Positions 1 through 11,625 of a DNA stretch of 64,000 nt are shown piece after piece. The notes below the pieces were generated by a model. The model had not been told where the DNA came from. It worked only from the letters and a program-made list of their open reading frames with translations, and did no database searches. Within the stretch, counting starts at the first letter, position 1. Each line of letters starts with the position of its first letter. The DNA is from Elephas maximus indicus (lineage: Eukaryota; Chordata; Mammalia; Proboscidea; Elephantidae), in assembly GCF_024166365.1 (NCBI RefSeq), contig NC_064830.1:91132968-91196967 (forward strand). Reading direction: 5' to 3'. A program made the translations under genes and the position numbers.

Positions 1-129
1 TGTTAGCATCTTCATGCTTGAAAATGACATGAGAGAATCTATAAATATAGCGGAAGCCCTGGAGACTACTCATCTTCAGTCAAGACAGTTAAGCAAAAAA
101 TATATTTCATCTTGAGGAGGAATGGCAGA

Positions 130-3100
130 AATTAGTACCACCATTATAAAATGGATGTAGGGGTGGTAGCCCTTTTCATATCCCCATCCAATTCACCAGC
201 CTTGCCCCTATAAAAACTAGATGAATCACAGAAAATGACAATGAACTACAGTAAACTTAGCCAAGTATTAACCCCAATTACAGCTGCTGTGCCACATATA
301 ATAACCTCACTAGGATGAATTAACAGCTTCAGATATGTATCAAGTGGCTACTGTTGTGAATACATTCTTTTAAATACTTTTATCAGGGAAAAGATAGGAA
401 ATAGTTGTCATTATCATGAGATAATAGTTTACATTCACCTCCTTGCCCCAAGGCTATGTTAATTCTCTCTGTCATAGTCCAAAGAAACTTGAACTGCCTG
501 AACATCCTGCAGAACATAACATTGGCCATTATAATGATGCCATTCTGTTAGTGGAACATAATAAACAAGAAGTGGCAAGATCTCTGCTTTGGTAAAGTAC
601 ATACACTCCAGGAGGCAGGCGATAAATCCTTCAAAAATTCAGGAACTTGCCACATTTGTGAAGTTTTTAGGGGTCTAGTGATCTGGAGCATCCCTTCCAT
701 AGTACAATCATTGCACCTCCCACATTTTACCACTAAGAAGAAGCACAACAACATGCAACAATTGCGTGTATTTGTGTGTAGCAGTGAAGGAAGGAAAGTC
801 ATAAATAGGAGAAGGAAATGGACATGAATAATGACCTCATTTGCCATGAGACCAGAATAACTGGATGGTGCCTAACTACTATTACTGACTGTTTAAAGAT
901 TCTATAGAAGAATTTTGATCAAAAGGGAGGCAATGCAGAATAGAATTTCAAATTCTCATGAAATCCAGGCTTTCTAGAGCCATTAAGCCTGGATGAACCC
1001 CTGAAACTATTGCCCTGAGATAATCTTTAAACCTTAAGCCAAAAATATTCCCTGAAGTCTTTAAACAATAATTTAGTAAAGAATGTCTGCCTTGAGCATT
1101 GTGCTTTGAGAACTATCTATATAGAATCGACAACAGCAATTTGAAAGATCAGATAGGAAACTTAGTGGGCAGTGAGTTTATGTTAATAGGGGAGAAACAA
1201 TTCTGAAAAGGAGAATGAGGATGATTATACAACTTGAAGAATGTAATCGATGTCACTGAATTGTACATGGGTTTTGAAGACAGTATACTCCATACTTAGT
1301 AATATTGTTCTACCCTTTTTATTTGGTGATGCAGAAGGCTATCAGTTTTGAGTGGAACCCAAAGTAAGAAAGGCCTCTGCAGCAGGCCCTGTGTGTAGTA
1401 CAGGCAGTCCTGCTACCTGGGCCATATGATCCAGTGTACCCCAAGCTTCTAGAGGTATCTGTGGTAAGAAAAACTGTTGTATGGAGTCTCTGGCAAGCCC
1501 TAATAAAAGACTTCAGTGCAGACCCTTAGGATTCTGAGGCAAGGCCATGCCATCTGCACTATACATAGTTCAAAACAAGTTCTGGCATGTTATTGGGCCC
1601 TACTTGAAATGGAATACCGTACCTGACTTTGCCACAGAAAGTGGCCACGTGGCCAGAATTGCCCATCAGGAGTTGTTTACTGTCAAATTCATCAAGTCAT
1701 AAGGTCAGATGGGCCCAGCAGCCGTCCATCATAAGTACAATAATTGGTGCATCCAGGATTGGGCTGAAGTAGGCCTAAAAAAAAAAAAAAAAGCCTAGTG
1801 GGTAATAAAAAGCTGAATGAACAGGTATCCCAGACCCCTAAGTCACCTACCACTGTTGAACTCGTGCTTCTCCCTCAGCTCAAATCTTGAGAGGGATTCC
1901 TTATGACCAGCTGACAGAGAACAAAAGTCCTGGCTTAGTTTAATATGTTGACTGAAGCCAAAAATGTCCTACTGCTGCACTACGTCTTCCTCACAGTGAT
2001 GGCCTTAAAAGACAGTGGTGAGGGAAAATCTTCCCAGAGATCAGATTTTTGAGTGGTGCACCTGTCATCCCTTTTTTGGAGAGGGAAGTGGTCCAAGGAA
2101 AAGTTGTACAAGTAGTTCCCGACTTACGATGGGGGTTCCATTCTGAATTCTGTCGTTAAGTCGGTTCTGACATAAGTTGAATACCTCCTTTTTCTTTCAT
2201 TATTATTGCCTTTTATTTTCAGTATAAACCAATCTTTATTTGTCTCTGGGGTTTGGAAACATTACATATAAACTTACAAATATATTTTAATACATGCATA
2301 CATTAAAGAATACACAAATCATAAAAATTTACTCTGACAAGAATTGAAAAGTTGGACGATGTTGGCATTTTGTCAGTTGTGGTAATAACTGCACTTGTGG
2401 AAGGTTCTGAATCATCTGAATTATCCCTGAGAATGGGGATGGTGTTTCTAGTCAGAAAATTAGTGAGAGTTATCTGTATGGTCCTTTCATTTCTTCAAAT
2501 ATTTCACAGTAACATCTCACTGCTTCCCAAACCTGCCTATCGACTTTAGCAAAGCGATCAGCATTTGGGTCCATGTTTTCAAGCAACTGAAGCCCCTAGT
2601 TTAGTTTAGAAAACAATCTATACAGCAGTGTTTTGAACATCAAATCATAAAACAACATTGGCAAGTGAACATCTGCAAACATCAGTAAACTACACTCTGA
2701 ACATTGTATAGAGTAAATATTTACTAATGTTAAGATGTACAAAACAAAAAAAGGATGGTTGTAAGTGCAGTTTGTTGTAACTCGAATATGTCTTAAGTCT
2801 GGGACTGCCTGTACATGAACTCATGGGCAAATGGCTTATCTGGTTAGATGGAACAGGAAGGAGCAAAACTGGATAATCAGGCACAAGGAAACCTGGGGAA
2901 GAGACATACGGTTGGACTTACGGGTATAGGCATAAAGGGTGAAAATATTTACAATGCATGTTTTATATACACCAGAGAGGATCCATTGTGGAAAGGACAT
3001 TAGGCAGCTAAATGGTCAGGACAACTCAGTGAGATGATGTCAGTTAGCCTCTGTCCTTGTCCACCTCAGTGTTTGCACAATGGACTTTGGAATAGAGTAG

Positions 3101-4250
3101 TCATGGTGGCAGTGATGGAAGTATGCTTTGGCACAATAACATGGACTTCTCTCATCAAGGCAATTTATCCAATATCACTGCTGAGTGTCTCATCTGTCAA
3201 GACAGAGGCCAACATAGAGCCCCTAAAATAGTACCATTCATTCCTTGAAGAAACTAACCTGCCAGTTGGTGGCAAGTTGATTACATCAGGTACCCCTTCC
3301 ATCCTCAAAGAGGAAATAACTCATCCTGATTGGGACTGACATATTTTGTAGGGGTTTTCTTTTTCTGTCCATAAGGTTTTGGTCAACATCTCTGAGATGT
3401 CTGCGGGCTCACAGACTGTCTGATTCACTGGCATGGGATATAACATCAACTCAGACCATCCACATTACAGCAAGAGGTGCAACAGTGGGTACATGAACAT
3501 ACGGTCCACTGGCCCTATGATATTCCACATATTCAGCAGCTTCTAGCCTGATAAAGTGGTGAAATGACCTCTAAAGATACAGCTGAGGCACTGACTTGAA
3601 GATGACATGTGGTGGTGGGGTACCATCCTTCAGTATGCAGTATATGTTTTAAACCAACAGCTCTTATATGGTGCTGTGTCTTGAACTTGGATCTTGGTGC
3701 TACAGTCTTGGAACCAAGGGATGAAAGTAACAGTGACCTTCTCACTACCACTCCCAGTGACCCAACTGGGAAATTTGTACTTTTCATCCCCACAACTTTA
3801 GGATCCATGAGTCTAGAGCGCTTGGTACACAGAGGAACTCAGTAAGAGTGCCACTGAACTTAAAGGTAATACTGCTATGTTATCACTTTTTACTATGTTG
3901 TCACTAGAACACAAAACACACAAAAAAAGATACCATACTGCTACTGCTGCTACATAATGGAGACAGAGAGGAACATGCTGGCCTTCAGCTTGATCTACTG
4001 GGGTGCCTTTTGTATTCCCATGCCCAGTTTTAACTCTAAATGAGCAAGTACAGTGACGATAAGCCTAATATGAGAATGGTAATAGGGGCTGAAACTTTCA
4101 TAGATGAGTGTCTAGGTTGCCCCCATCAAACAAGCCACCAAGACCAGCAAAGTGCTAGCTGAGAGTGAGGAGAATGGGTGGTAGAGGAGGGAATGAGTAT
4201 CAATTACAGCCATGGGACCAAGGGCAAGAGTGAGGGCTATAAACACCCCT
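130..4250 (+). mobile_element. ERVL-like endogenous retrovirus pol remnant
   Basis: Conceptual translation on the plus strand, switching frames, gives a decayed retroviral polymerase. An RT segment with MTMNYSKLSQV lies near 240, LPQGYVNS near 450, and HYNDAILL at 527-550, where the catalytic YxDD has become YNDA. A thumb-like segment ending VKFLGV is near 665. RNase H-like sequence follows at about 1,340-2,108 and 2,812-2,920, then integrase-like sequence with WWQVDY near 3,265, and a post-integrase segment near 3,640-3,840. Many stops and indels make it non-functional. The order and motifs fit the class III (ERVL-like) group, but class is inferred. No LTR was recognised at either end. A DNA transposon at 2,109-2,811 interrupts it. 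Confidence 0.7.
2109..2811. mobile_element. Non-autonomous Tc1/mariner (Tigger-like) DNA transposon
   Basis: The termini form an imperfect inverted repeat: the left end reads CAAGTAGTTCCCGACTTACG and the reverse complement of the right end reads CAGGCAGTCCCAGACTTAAG. A TA dinucleotide flanks each side (2,107-2,108 and 2,812-2,813), the target duplication expected for the Tc1/mariner superfamily. Removing the element rejoins the ERVL RNase H reading across the junction, which confirms the boundaries. No transposase ORF is visible in the 703 bp. Confidence 0.8.
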
Positions 4251-4606
4251 CCCCAACCCTACTCTTGTAAGTTTACCTGGGATTGTGACACAGATTCTTG
4301 TAGAAGTGTTGCCTAGTTGGAGTGAACTTAAAATGTGAGAAGTGGATCTGATCAGTTCAAGAAATGGATTATAACAAATGCTGTGGTCCCCTCAATCCTC
4401 TCTACCTGGTTGCACCTATCTCTCAGCTGCTCAGAGTGCTGGCTACTAATGACTTATTGTTCTCCTTCCCTCAGCTGACAGGAGCTACTTCACCCAGGAG
4501 TTATAACCCTTTCTCCTCAGGATGGCCCACAGCCAATGAGTAACTGTATCTGAGATATCAAAGACTGTCCCCTTGGCCTTAATGGGGTAATGATCTGTGT
4601 TCCTAT
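4251..4606. other. No recognised feature
   Basis: No long ORF, no repeat I recognise and no RNA gene. It may be the distal decayed end of the ERVL-like element, but I see no motif to support that. Confidence 0.4.
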
Positions 4607-4806
4607 TAGGTGCCGTCAAGTCTGTTCAAACCATAGTGACCGCATGTGCAGCAGAACGAAACACTGCCCAGTCCTGCACCATTCTCATATTGTTATGCTT
4701 GAGCCCATTGTTGCAGCCATTGTGTTAATCAATCTTATTGAGGGTCTTCCTCTTTTTTGCTGACCCTCTACATTACCAAGCAAGATGTCCTTCTGTCATC
4801 TGTGGT
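4607..4806 (-). mobile_element. RTE-type LINE 3' fragment
   Basis: On the plus strand this reads as the reverse complement of the RTE 3' end: a TTAGGTGCCGTCAAGT start, the 'cagtcctgcaccat' block, then 'gagggtcttcctctttttt'. The same order of blocks recurs at about 15.15, 40.2, 41.7, 43.75 and 47.9 kb. It is truncated near 4,806. Confidence 0.75.
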
Positions 4807-5151
4807 GCCCCCAAATCCCTGCCTGGGATTGTTTCTAAGGAAGTTGAAAGGACCTGACCTAAGAGCACAAAAAGCTGCTTGGAAGGAAACACCAGAAATC
4901 AAGGGCTTTTTCCATGTTCAGAAATATGGCAGGCTTGGTTGTTTGGATCAGTCTTCATACTGAAAACCACTAAAAATGCTGCACAAAATTAAAAAATAAT
5001 AATTTTAAACACATTAAAAAAGCTGACCAAATGGTAAATAGCAACCAGGGCAAAATCTAAAGGAAAGCAAAACCGAAGAGGTGAGTAGGCCCCTGAACTT
5101 GCTTTACCTTGAGGACATTTGCACACAAGGCAAACCTGAACATTAGATTTG

Positions 5152-5322
5152 ACCAAACGAAACCAAACCCTTTGCCATCAAGTCCATTTCAACTCATAGT
5201 AACCCTATAGGACAGAGCGGACTGTCCCACAGGGTTTCCAAGGAGCAGCTGGCGGATTTGAACTGCTGACCTTTTGGTTAGCAGCCATAGTTCTTAACCA
5301 CTGCACCACCATGGCCCCTTAG
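5152..5322 (-). mobile_element. AfroSINE, minus orientation
   Basis: It starts with the shared SINE/RTE tail in reverse ('tttgccatcaagtcc...actcatagtaaccctatagg') and ends with the reversed tRNA-like head ('ttggttagcagcc...cttaaccactgcaccacca'). Confidence 0.85.
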
Positions 5323-5589
5323 ATATGACAGCATTGTAGAAGAAGGGAAAAAGACATCAAAGTCCAGGGCTTGTCCAAAGTGGGAAATTAATAGAAAAGT
5401 CTTCATTAAGCTGGGCCCCCACGGGTGACCTAAGAGTAAGCTAGACGTAAACGCCACACCCACACTCCCAGGGAACTCCCTTGAGGGTAGGAAGAATTGT
5501 CTCAGTAAAGTAGAAGGGGGGGAAGAAAGTAAGAGTCTTCAACTACTTGTTTCAGGAGAATTAACATAGATATATTACTTATGGAGCAA

Positions 5590-6356
5590 GATTTGAATTT
5601 ACCTTTACTTCAACCCTAAAGTGTTGACTACTTGCTGAAAGTGAAGAGAACTTGAGACACCTACTGATGAAAATCGAAGACTACAGCCTTCAGTATGGAT
5701 TACAACTTAACATAAGGAAAACAAAAATCCTCACACTGGACCAATAAACATCATGATAAATGGAGAAAAGATTGAAGTTGTCAAGGATTTCATTTTACTT
5801 GGATCCACAATCAATACCCATAAAACCAACAGTCAAGAAATCAAATGACGTACTGCATTAGTTAAATCTGCTGCAGAAGACCTCTTTGAAGTGTTGAAAA
5901 GCAAAGATGTTACTGAAGACTAAGGTGTGCCCAGCTTAAGTCATGGTATTTCCAGTCACTTCATATGCATCCAAAAGCTTGATGATGAATAAGGAAGAGT
6001 GAAGAAGAATTGATGCATTTGAGTTATGGTGTTTGGAAAGAATATTGAGAATACCGTGAACTGCCAGAAAAATGAACATATCTGTCCTGGAAGAAGTACA
6101 GCCAGAACGCTCCTTAGAAGCAAGCGTGGTGAAACTTTATCTCACATACTTTGGAGATGTTATCAGGAGGGACCAATCCCTGGAGGACATCATGCTTGGT
6201 AAGGCAGAGGGTCAGAGAAAAAGAGGAAGACTCTCCAACAAGATAAACTGACACAGTGGCTGCAAGGATGGGCTCAAACAGCAATGATTTTGAGAATGGC
6301 ACAGGACTGGACAGCGTTTCGTCCTCCAAGGCACCTAACAACGAGTGTTGACTTAT
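5590..6356 (+). mobile_element. RTE-type LINE, C-terminal ORF end and 3' tail
   Basis: Plus-strand translation in broken frames gives the end of an RTE reverse transcriptase: a QYGLQLN-like stretch near 5,690, a ...FELWCLERILRI-like stretch near 6,020, then LEEVQPERSLEAS near 6,090 and a glycine/arginine-rich GKAEGQRKRG-like run near 6,200. It ends with the RTE tail (TTGGATGG replaced by 'aaggcacctaacaacg'). Several stops, so it is dead. Confidence 0.8.
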
Positions 6357-7410
6357 AAGGAAAATGAAAGTAGGAAAAAACAATTAAACCAAATATATTT
6401 TCTACCAACCCAGGTATTCAGTCTTGTAATTTGAATATTCAGCAGTGGAAACTCTTGAAAATTATCCACCTCAAATAAGAAATTTTAGCTTCCAAAAGAT
6501 AGAAAGGAAACTTGTTATACACAAATTCTTCCAACTGGAGAGCAACAAACAAACAAAACAGATCCTGATTAATTTATTCTACCTCAAAGATCTGGGATTC
6601 TCTATGTTTTAAACTTTTTGAGGCTAGAAAAATCCCCCAAAATGAGCTCAGGTTGGCAGCATTTATCATATAATGCTAGTAATTGTGGAGAAAGAAAAAT
6701 ACATGTGCACAACAATATAAAATCCTCAAAATTCAAATCCAATTCAGAAAAATGTATTAATGTTACAGAATGAACTATGAAATGAGAAAAAAAAATCAGC
6801 ATGCTGTCGTGGAATTCACAATACACATGATTTAATTTTTGGCAAGGCAATGTCTGTCATAGTTCAGGAGATCAACCAGGAAACTTCACAGGTTTGATGA
6901 TTATGGCAGAACATTTATGTTAACATAAATGTTGACATCAAATAATGCTACACATTACTTAGAGATGAAATGTAAAATCCCACTATTACACTTACAATAG
7001 TTATAATAAATGAAATAATTTTGAGTGAGGTAAGAAATTCTAAATAATCCTTAATCACTTTGGCTGCAGAGCCTAAGGTGAGTTATATAAAACAAATAAC
7101 AATTATTTTCAGATGTGTGAATTTCTATAATGTAACTATTTCTATATGTGTATGTTACTTGTCCAGTAGATGACACACTTGGAGAAGGACCATAGACATA
7201 TTTAGCAGACTACTCAAAAGAAGAGCCTAGGTTATGACAATGCCACAAATGTACATGGAAATGGAAAATATAATGGATTACAACGGAAGATCTTTGAAAA
7301 ATATTCTAGAACATTTAATGTAATGTATTCTGTGCATTCTTTAAACTGAATAATGAATGGTGGAGCAAAAACTTTCTTTGGAAATCCTTGTTTTTTTTTT
7401 CTTTTTTATA
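6357..7410. other. No recognised feature
   Basis: AT-rich sequence without a convincing ORF or recognisable repeat. The 82-codon minus-strand ORF here has no domain I can name and is not called. Confidence 0.4.
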
Positions 7411-7615
7411 TATAAGTCCCTGGGTGCTGTAAATGGTTAATGCACTCTGCTGCTAACCCAAAGGTTGGACGATTTGAGTTCACCCAGAGGCACCTTGGAA
7501 GATATGGAGCTCTACTTCTGAAAACTCAGCGATGGAAAACCCAATGGAGCACAGTTTCTATTCTGACACAGGAGGGTCGCCATGACTCGAAATCGACTCT
7601 ACAGCAACTTTTTTT
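7411..7615 (+). mobile_element. AfroSINE variant, plus orientation
   Basis: It has the tRNA-like head 'ccctgggtgctgtaaatggtta' with 'gctgctaaccc' and ends in the common tail '(c)gccatgactcgaaatcgac', followed by T/A-rich sequence. It belongs to the longer-head variant also seen at 52.3 and 59.3 kb. Confidence 0.75.
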
Positions 7616-7735
7616 TTTAAGCATTATAACAAATTCTCAGCTTTGAAAAAAATGTTGAAGTATATTAAAATACATTTGAAACTATACTTAATATGTAACA
7701 TGGAGCTAAATAAATGTACACTTCTAAAAATAAAA

Positions 7736-7790
7736 AACCAAAAACCAAACCCGCTGCCGTCGAGTCGATTCTGACTCATGTACACCTTCA
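7736..7790 (-). mobile_element. AfroSINE/RTE tail fragment
   Basis: Only the reversed tail ('aaacccgctgccgtcgagtc') is present, about 50 bp. Confidence 0.6.
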
Positions 7791-7859
7791 AATTCATGTA
7801 GTTTTTAAGTAAAATCAACAGTTTCCATAACAAAAAGTTTTTAAAAGTTATATAGCAAA

Positions 7860-8110
7860 TTTGAAAAAGAACTAAATAGAACTTTTAGAAATGAAAAGTA
7901 TAATAACCAAAATTAAAAATTCAATGGACAGGTTTAATACCAGATTGGATCACCTGAAAAGAGAAAGAACTAGAAATAAAAAAAACTTAGAGTACCAAGA
8001 ATACATAGATTAGACCTGGCAAACAAGAGGGAAGCAGAGGACTCTGTAGTCATTATTTTAATGAACAGGAAGATAAGTTGAAAGGAACCCAGTATATTAG
8101 TACAAAGACA
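7860..8110 (+). mobile_element. Old L1 ORF1-region fragment
   Basis: The A-rich sequence resembles the L1 ORF1 coiled-coil coding stretch: 'aaaattcaatggacaggttt...' followed by 'cagattggatcacctg'. It is strongly diverged with no open frame. Confidence 0.45.
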
Positions 8111-8429
8111 TGGACATAAAGATGAAAAAAGTTAAGTGACTATGCTGGTTTGATTCTCAGGGAGGCAGATATTGAGATGGGGTAGGAATACAAAGTGTTT
8201 ATTGGGGGGGTAACATGTAAAATAAAGCAGGAGAAAAGAGGATTGGGCAGTCAAAGCTATACACTGTCATATGGGCCTGACAAAATCCAGTGGGGATATC
8301 CAGAACCAAAGACTGGTCTTTAGAAGAACCCTGTGTTGGGCAGAAATAGCTAAGCTCTTGCACCACTGAGGGCTAACCTGAGAAAAGCTTGACTTAAGTT
8401 TCAGGCAGCAAGCATGCCTTATTCAACAC
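8111..8429. other. No recognised feature
   Basis: Probably upstream flank or spacer of the zinc-finger relic. No motif recognised. Confidence 0.35.
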
Positions 8430-9250
8430 AAGACCCCACACTGGAGAGAAACATTTTAAATGTGACACATGGAGCAAAAGTTACAATCAGTCTGTACATA
8501 TTACTCAGCATCAGAGAGTCCATATTGGTGAAAAGCCTTACATGTGTAGGAAAGCTTTCAGTAGGCATTCACTCCTCATTCAGTATTGGAGTGTTCACAG
8601 TGGAGAGAGACCATATCAGTGTAATGAGCTTGGGAAATGCTTTGGTCTTCACTCTCACCTTCATGAGCACTTGAAATGCCATAACAGAGAAACTTCTCCA
8701 ATTTAAAGAATGTGGGGGAAACGTTTCATCAACATTCCAGATTAATTGAACCTCAGATGATCCTCATGGGAGGGAGGGAGAAACCTTAAGACCGTGACTG
8801 AAAAGCCTTGACAGGAAATCTAACTCTGAATGAATATCAGAGGATGATCATGGAAGAGAAGCCCTATATGTATGACATATGAAAGAGCTTTCGGTAATAG
8901 CTCAGGCCTGTTCAGCATCACAGAACTCACACTAGAGAGAATCCATTTGAGTGTGATATATGGGGGAAAAGCTTTGGACAACATTCCCACTTAACTCAGC
9001 ATCAGAAAATTTATTCTGGTAAGAAACTTGCCATCAGTGCAATGACTGTGAGTGAGCCTTCACTCTGAGTCACATCTTACTCAGTGTCAAAGGATTCACA
9101 CAGGAGAAAAGTCTTGAATGTACAAGGGAAATTTTTTAATTCAGGTGGTAACTTTATTATGTACCAGAGAAGTGAGGAAAGAGTAGACCCTATAAATACG
9201 ATGAATGTGGAAGCATTTTTGGTTAGAGAATAGCTTCCATTCAACTTAAG
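8430..9250 (+). pseudogene. Decayed C2H2 zinc-finger array (Krueppel type)
   Basis: One frame open from 8,440 to a stop at 8,704 gives about three fingers with the classical linker (TGEK, IGEKPY, SGERPY). Each finger is damaged. In the first, the second zinc cysteine is Trp (FKCDTWSKSY) but HxxxxH is kept. In the second, residues between the two cysteines are deleted and the first His is Tyr (LIQYWSVH). In the third, the second cysteine is Leu (YQCNELGKC). After 8,704 the array continues in shifted frames: a [18 protein letters not shown] finger near 8,955 and a RIHTGEK-like linker near 9,090. Orientation matches ZNF655. It lies where the human map has ZKSCAN5, upstream of FAM200A, but I cannot assign it to that gene. 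It could equally be an unrelated retained KRAB-ZNF relic. Confidence 0.75.
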
Positions 9251-11190
9251 AAATCTACCTTTACCTCATTTTGTGAAACCTTATTGGCTTGATGAACTTG
9301 CTAGTATTTTATGAGTTTTAACCCTCTTAAATATCTGCTAGGAGGGAGAGCTTATGGCTGAGACAGCTTGAGGAAATTCTTGGAGATGTTTGCACCTTTT
9401 AGAAAAGCACATTGCACATTGGAGGAAATACAAGAAGTGGAGTGGATAAGGAAACAACATCTTCCCATAGGGCTTGTTTCTTATTGATCCTTAGAAAATT
9501 CACACTAGGTATAAACTCCTGAATGCAATAAATGTGAATAAAACCTCAGTATTGATCTTGATTATTTAGTTAATTTATGGTGAACAGTTATTTTCATTTC
9601 ATTCAGTATAAAATGGATTAAGAACGCAATCAGTCCTTTGGCATGTGGAAGGTTTCAGGCATGAATTTCAGATTGAATCTTCACACAAAGTTGGATACTT
9701 GGCATATGGTCTGCTCCTAGCACATCATTCAGAGCTTTCTCTGTGAGATCTCCCTTTACTGAGCTAACGTCCTCATTGAGATGAGGTGATAGAAAAATGC
9801 TTTTAGCTGAAACGCTTTTATACAAAACCGTGAACTCAGGGACCAAATTATTGAAGATTACCTTTTATCAGAAAGATGCAGCCAAATACAATAAAACCGA
9901 TGAAAGCTGGAACCTGTGTAAGGAGGAAACCTGTCAGAGAAGGAAAACTAAAATATTTTCCATGGAAAAAAGTGATAGAAAAGTGATGAGACTTCACCCT
10001 GTAAAAGGCAGAAAACTTATGAGACCCTGAAAAACAAGGCAGTCCTGTAGAGTTCCAGCTCTCACAGATTTCACTGTATGTTTTCTGGTTTTGCCCTTAG
10101 ACTACCTACTCTCCATAGGCTCCTGACGCTGTCCCAAGCCAACATCCATTAATCACCAGTCTCTTTCCAGAATCTACTGTGAAGTGTTACAATCCTCCTC
10201 TCAGTAACTTCAGAAACATGACTCCAAAATTCAAAAGATGTTTTTCATTTCCAATCTCCATATTACTTCTTTGGCTAAAACATGCATTCTGTTATGGAGA
10301 CTACTTGTGCCTTCCTAGTCTCACTTTGTTTGACAGGAAATCAGTTAATTCCAGTTGCAGAAAATACTAGCCAAGCACTTGAGATGAAAAATAAAATTTA
10401 GAAACCCTCACTATTTCCTTGGTCCATAGAAATGATGAATTGTTGACCTATTTTAGTGAATAATTATGCCCTTCACTAAACAAAAGTATCCGGTTGTGAT
10501 TTTTTTCTATAGATGTGGGCCATTTAACTTTCATTTGTGTTTTATTTAACCTAAATGATGGGGTCTATTAGGGAAGGCATGGGAGACAAAAACATAGGAC
10601 AGTAGCATTTTTCAGCCATTGTACAAAGTCATGGTGTGACTCCACCAGAAAGGCTGAACTAAGGAGAAAGAACAAAACCTAGAAAAGTTTCAGAGAAAGG
10701 AAACCAGAAAAATTCATGTGAACATAGATTTGGAACTGCCAAATACCAAGACAGTAGAATAAGAGATGCTCCTTAAAATCAGATTGGTGTAAGGATAAAA
10801 ATAGCAGAAGTACATTTGCTCCTTGGGTAGTAAACTCAATACCTAAAGATACAGGAATGATAGCAGGTTTAAAAATTAGGAATATTAAAGGATGAGCACC
10901 AAAACGGAAGAACTTGTATGTGTTGGAATTTTTGTCAGTGGCAATTTTATCTCTTCACAATGCATCTGTCCCTGGGTCCCTCTGACGGAGGCAGAAGGAT
11001 GAGCCTGATGACTCATTAACCCCAGGCAATATGGTAACTGCTTTGTTTTATCCTTGGCTGGAAATACTACAAGAATATGACTGGATTGGTACAAATCCAT
11101 CACTAGGTGTAGATAAATAAGCTTAGCAAACAATTGGGATAATTGTATAATCTTATTTTTAGGAGAAACAAAAGTTATATTAGTTGTGCA
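9251..11190. other. No recognised feature
   Basis: Mostly unique-looking sequence. Ordinary AATAAA-like hexamers near 9,525-9,540 could be old 3' UTR of the finger relic. Small ORFs of 63-103 codons on both strands have no recognisable domains. Confidence 0.4.
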
Positions 11191-11194
11191 CCTC

Positions 11195-11370
11195 ATAATG
11201 TGCTTGTTGCTGTGCCAAGCACCTTACACACCTTATCGTGTATTTACGATAACTAATTTTACAGTTGGTCAATCTGAGCCAGAATGATTAATGAATTGCC
11301 TGTGGTCAGATAAATAGTAAGGGTTTGAGTCAGGATTAAAACTGATGTGCCCAGCTCTGAAGCTTGAATT
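11195..11370 (+). repeat. MIR SINE
   Basis: It shows the MIR order 'gtgccaagcacctta...', then a 'gaattgcctgtggtcagataaatagtaag' core and a 'gagtcaggatt' tail, about 30% diverged. Confidence 0.65.
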
Positions 11371-11429
11371 CACTCACAACATGCTACCTTAGATGCATCT
11401 TCTTTATTGTGTATTTCTATGAGTATCTA

Positions 11430-11625
11430 TGCTCTATGTTTATATAGTGCTTTAAGCTTTCAAAGCATTGTCATATGATCTTCAAAATCTCTGCTGGGAA
11501 AGCAAGCAATATAATCTCCATTTTACAGAAGAAGAAACTGAGGCACAGAGATATTATGACTTGACTGTAATTAGTTATCTCTGAAATGTTACTGGAAACT
11601 CTGGTCTCCTAAATCCTAACCTACA
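11430..11625 (+). repeat. MIR-family SINE
   Basis: It contains the diagnostic 'cattttacagaagaagaaactgaggcacagag' core (shown in part) preceded by 'tgctttaagctttcaaagca'. Confidence 0.7.
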
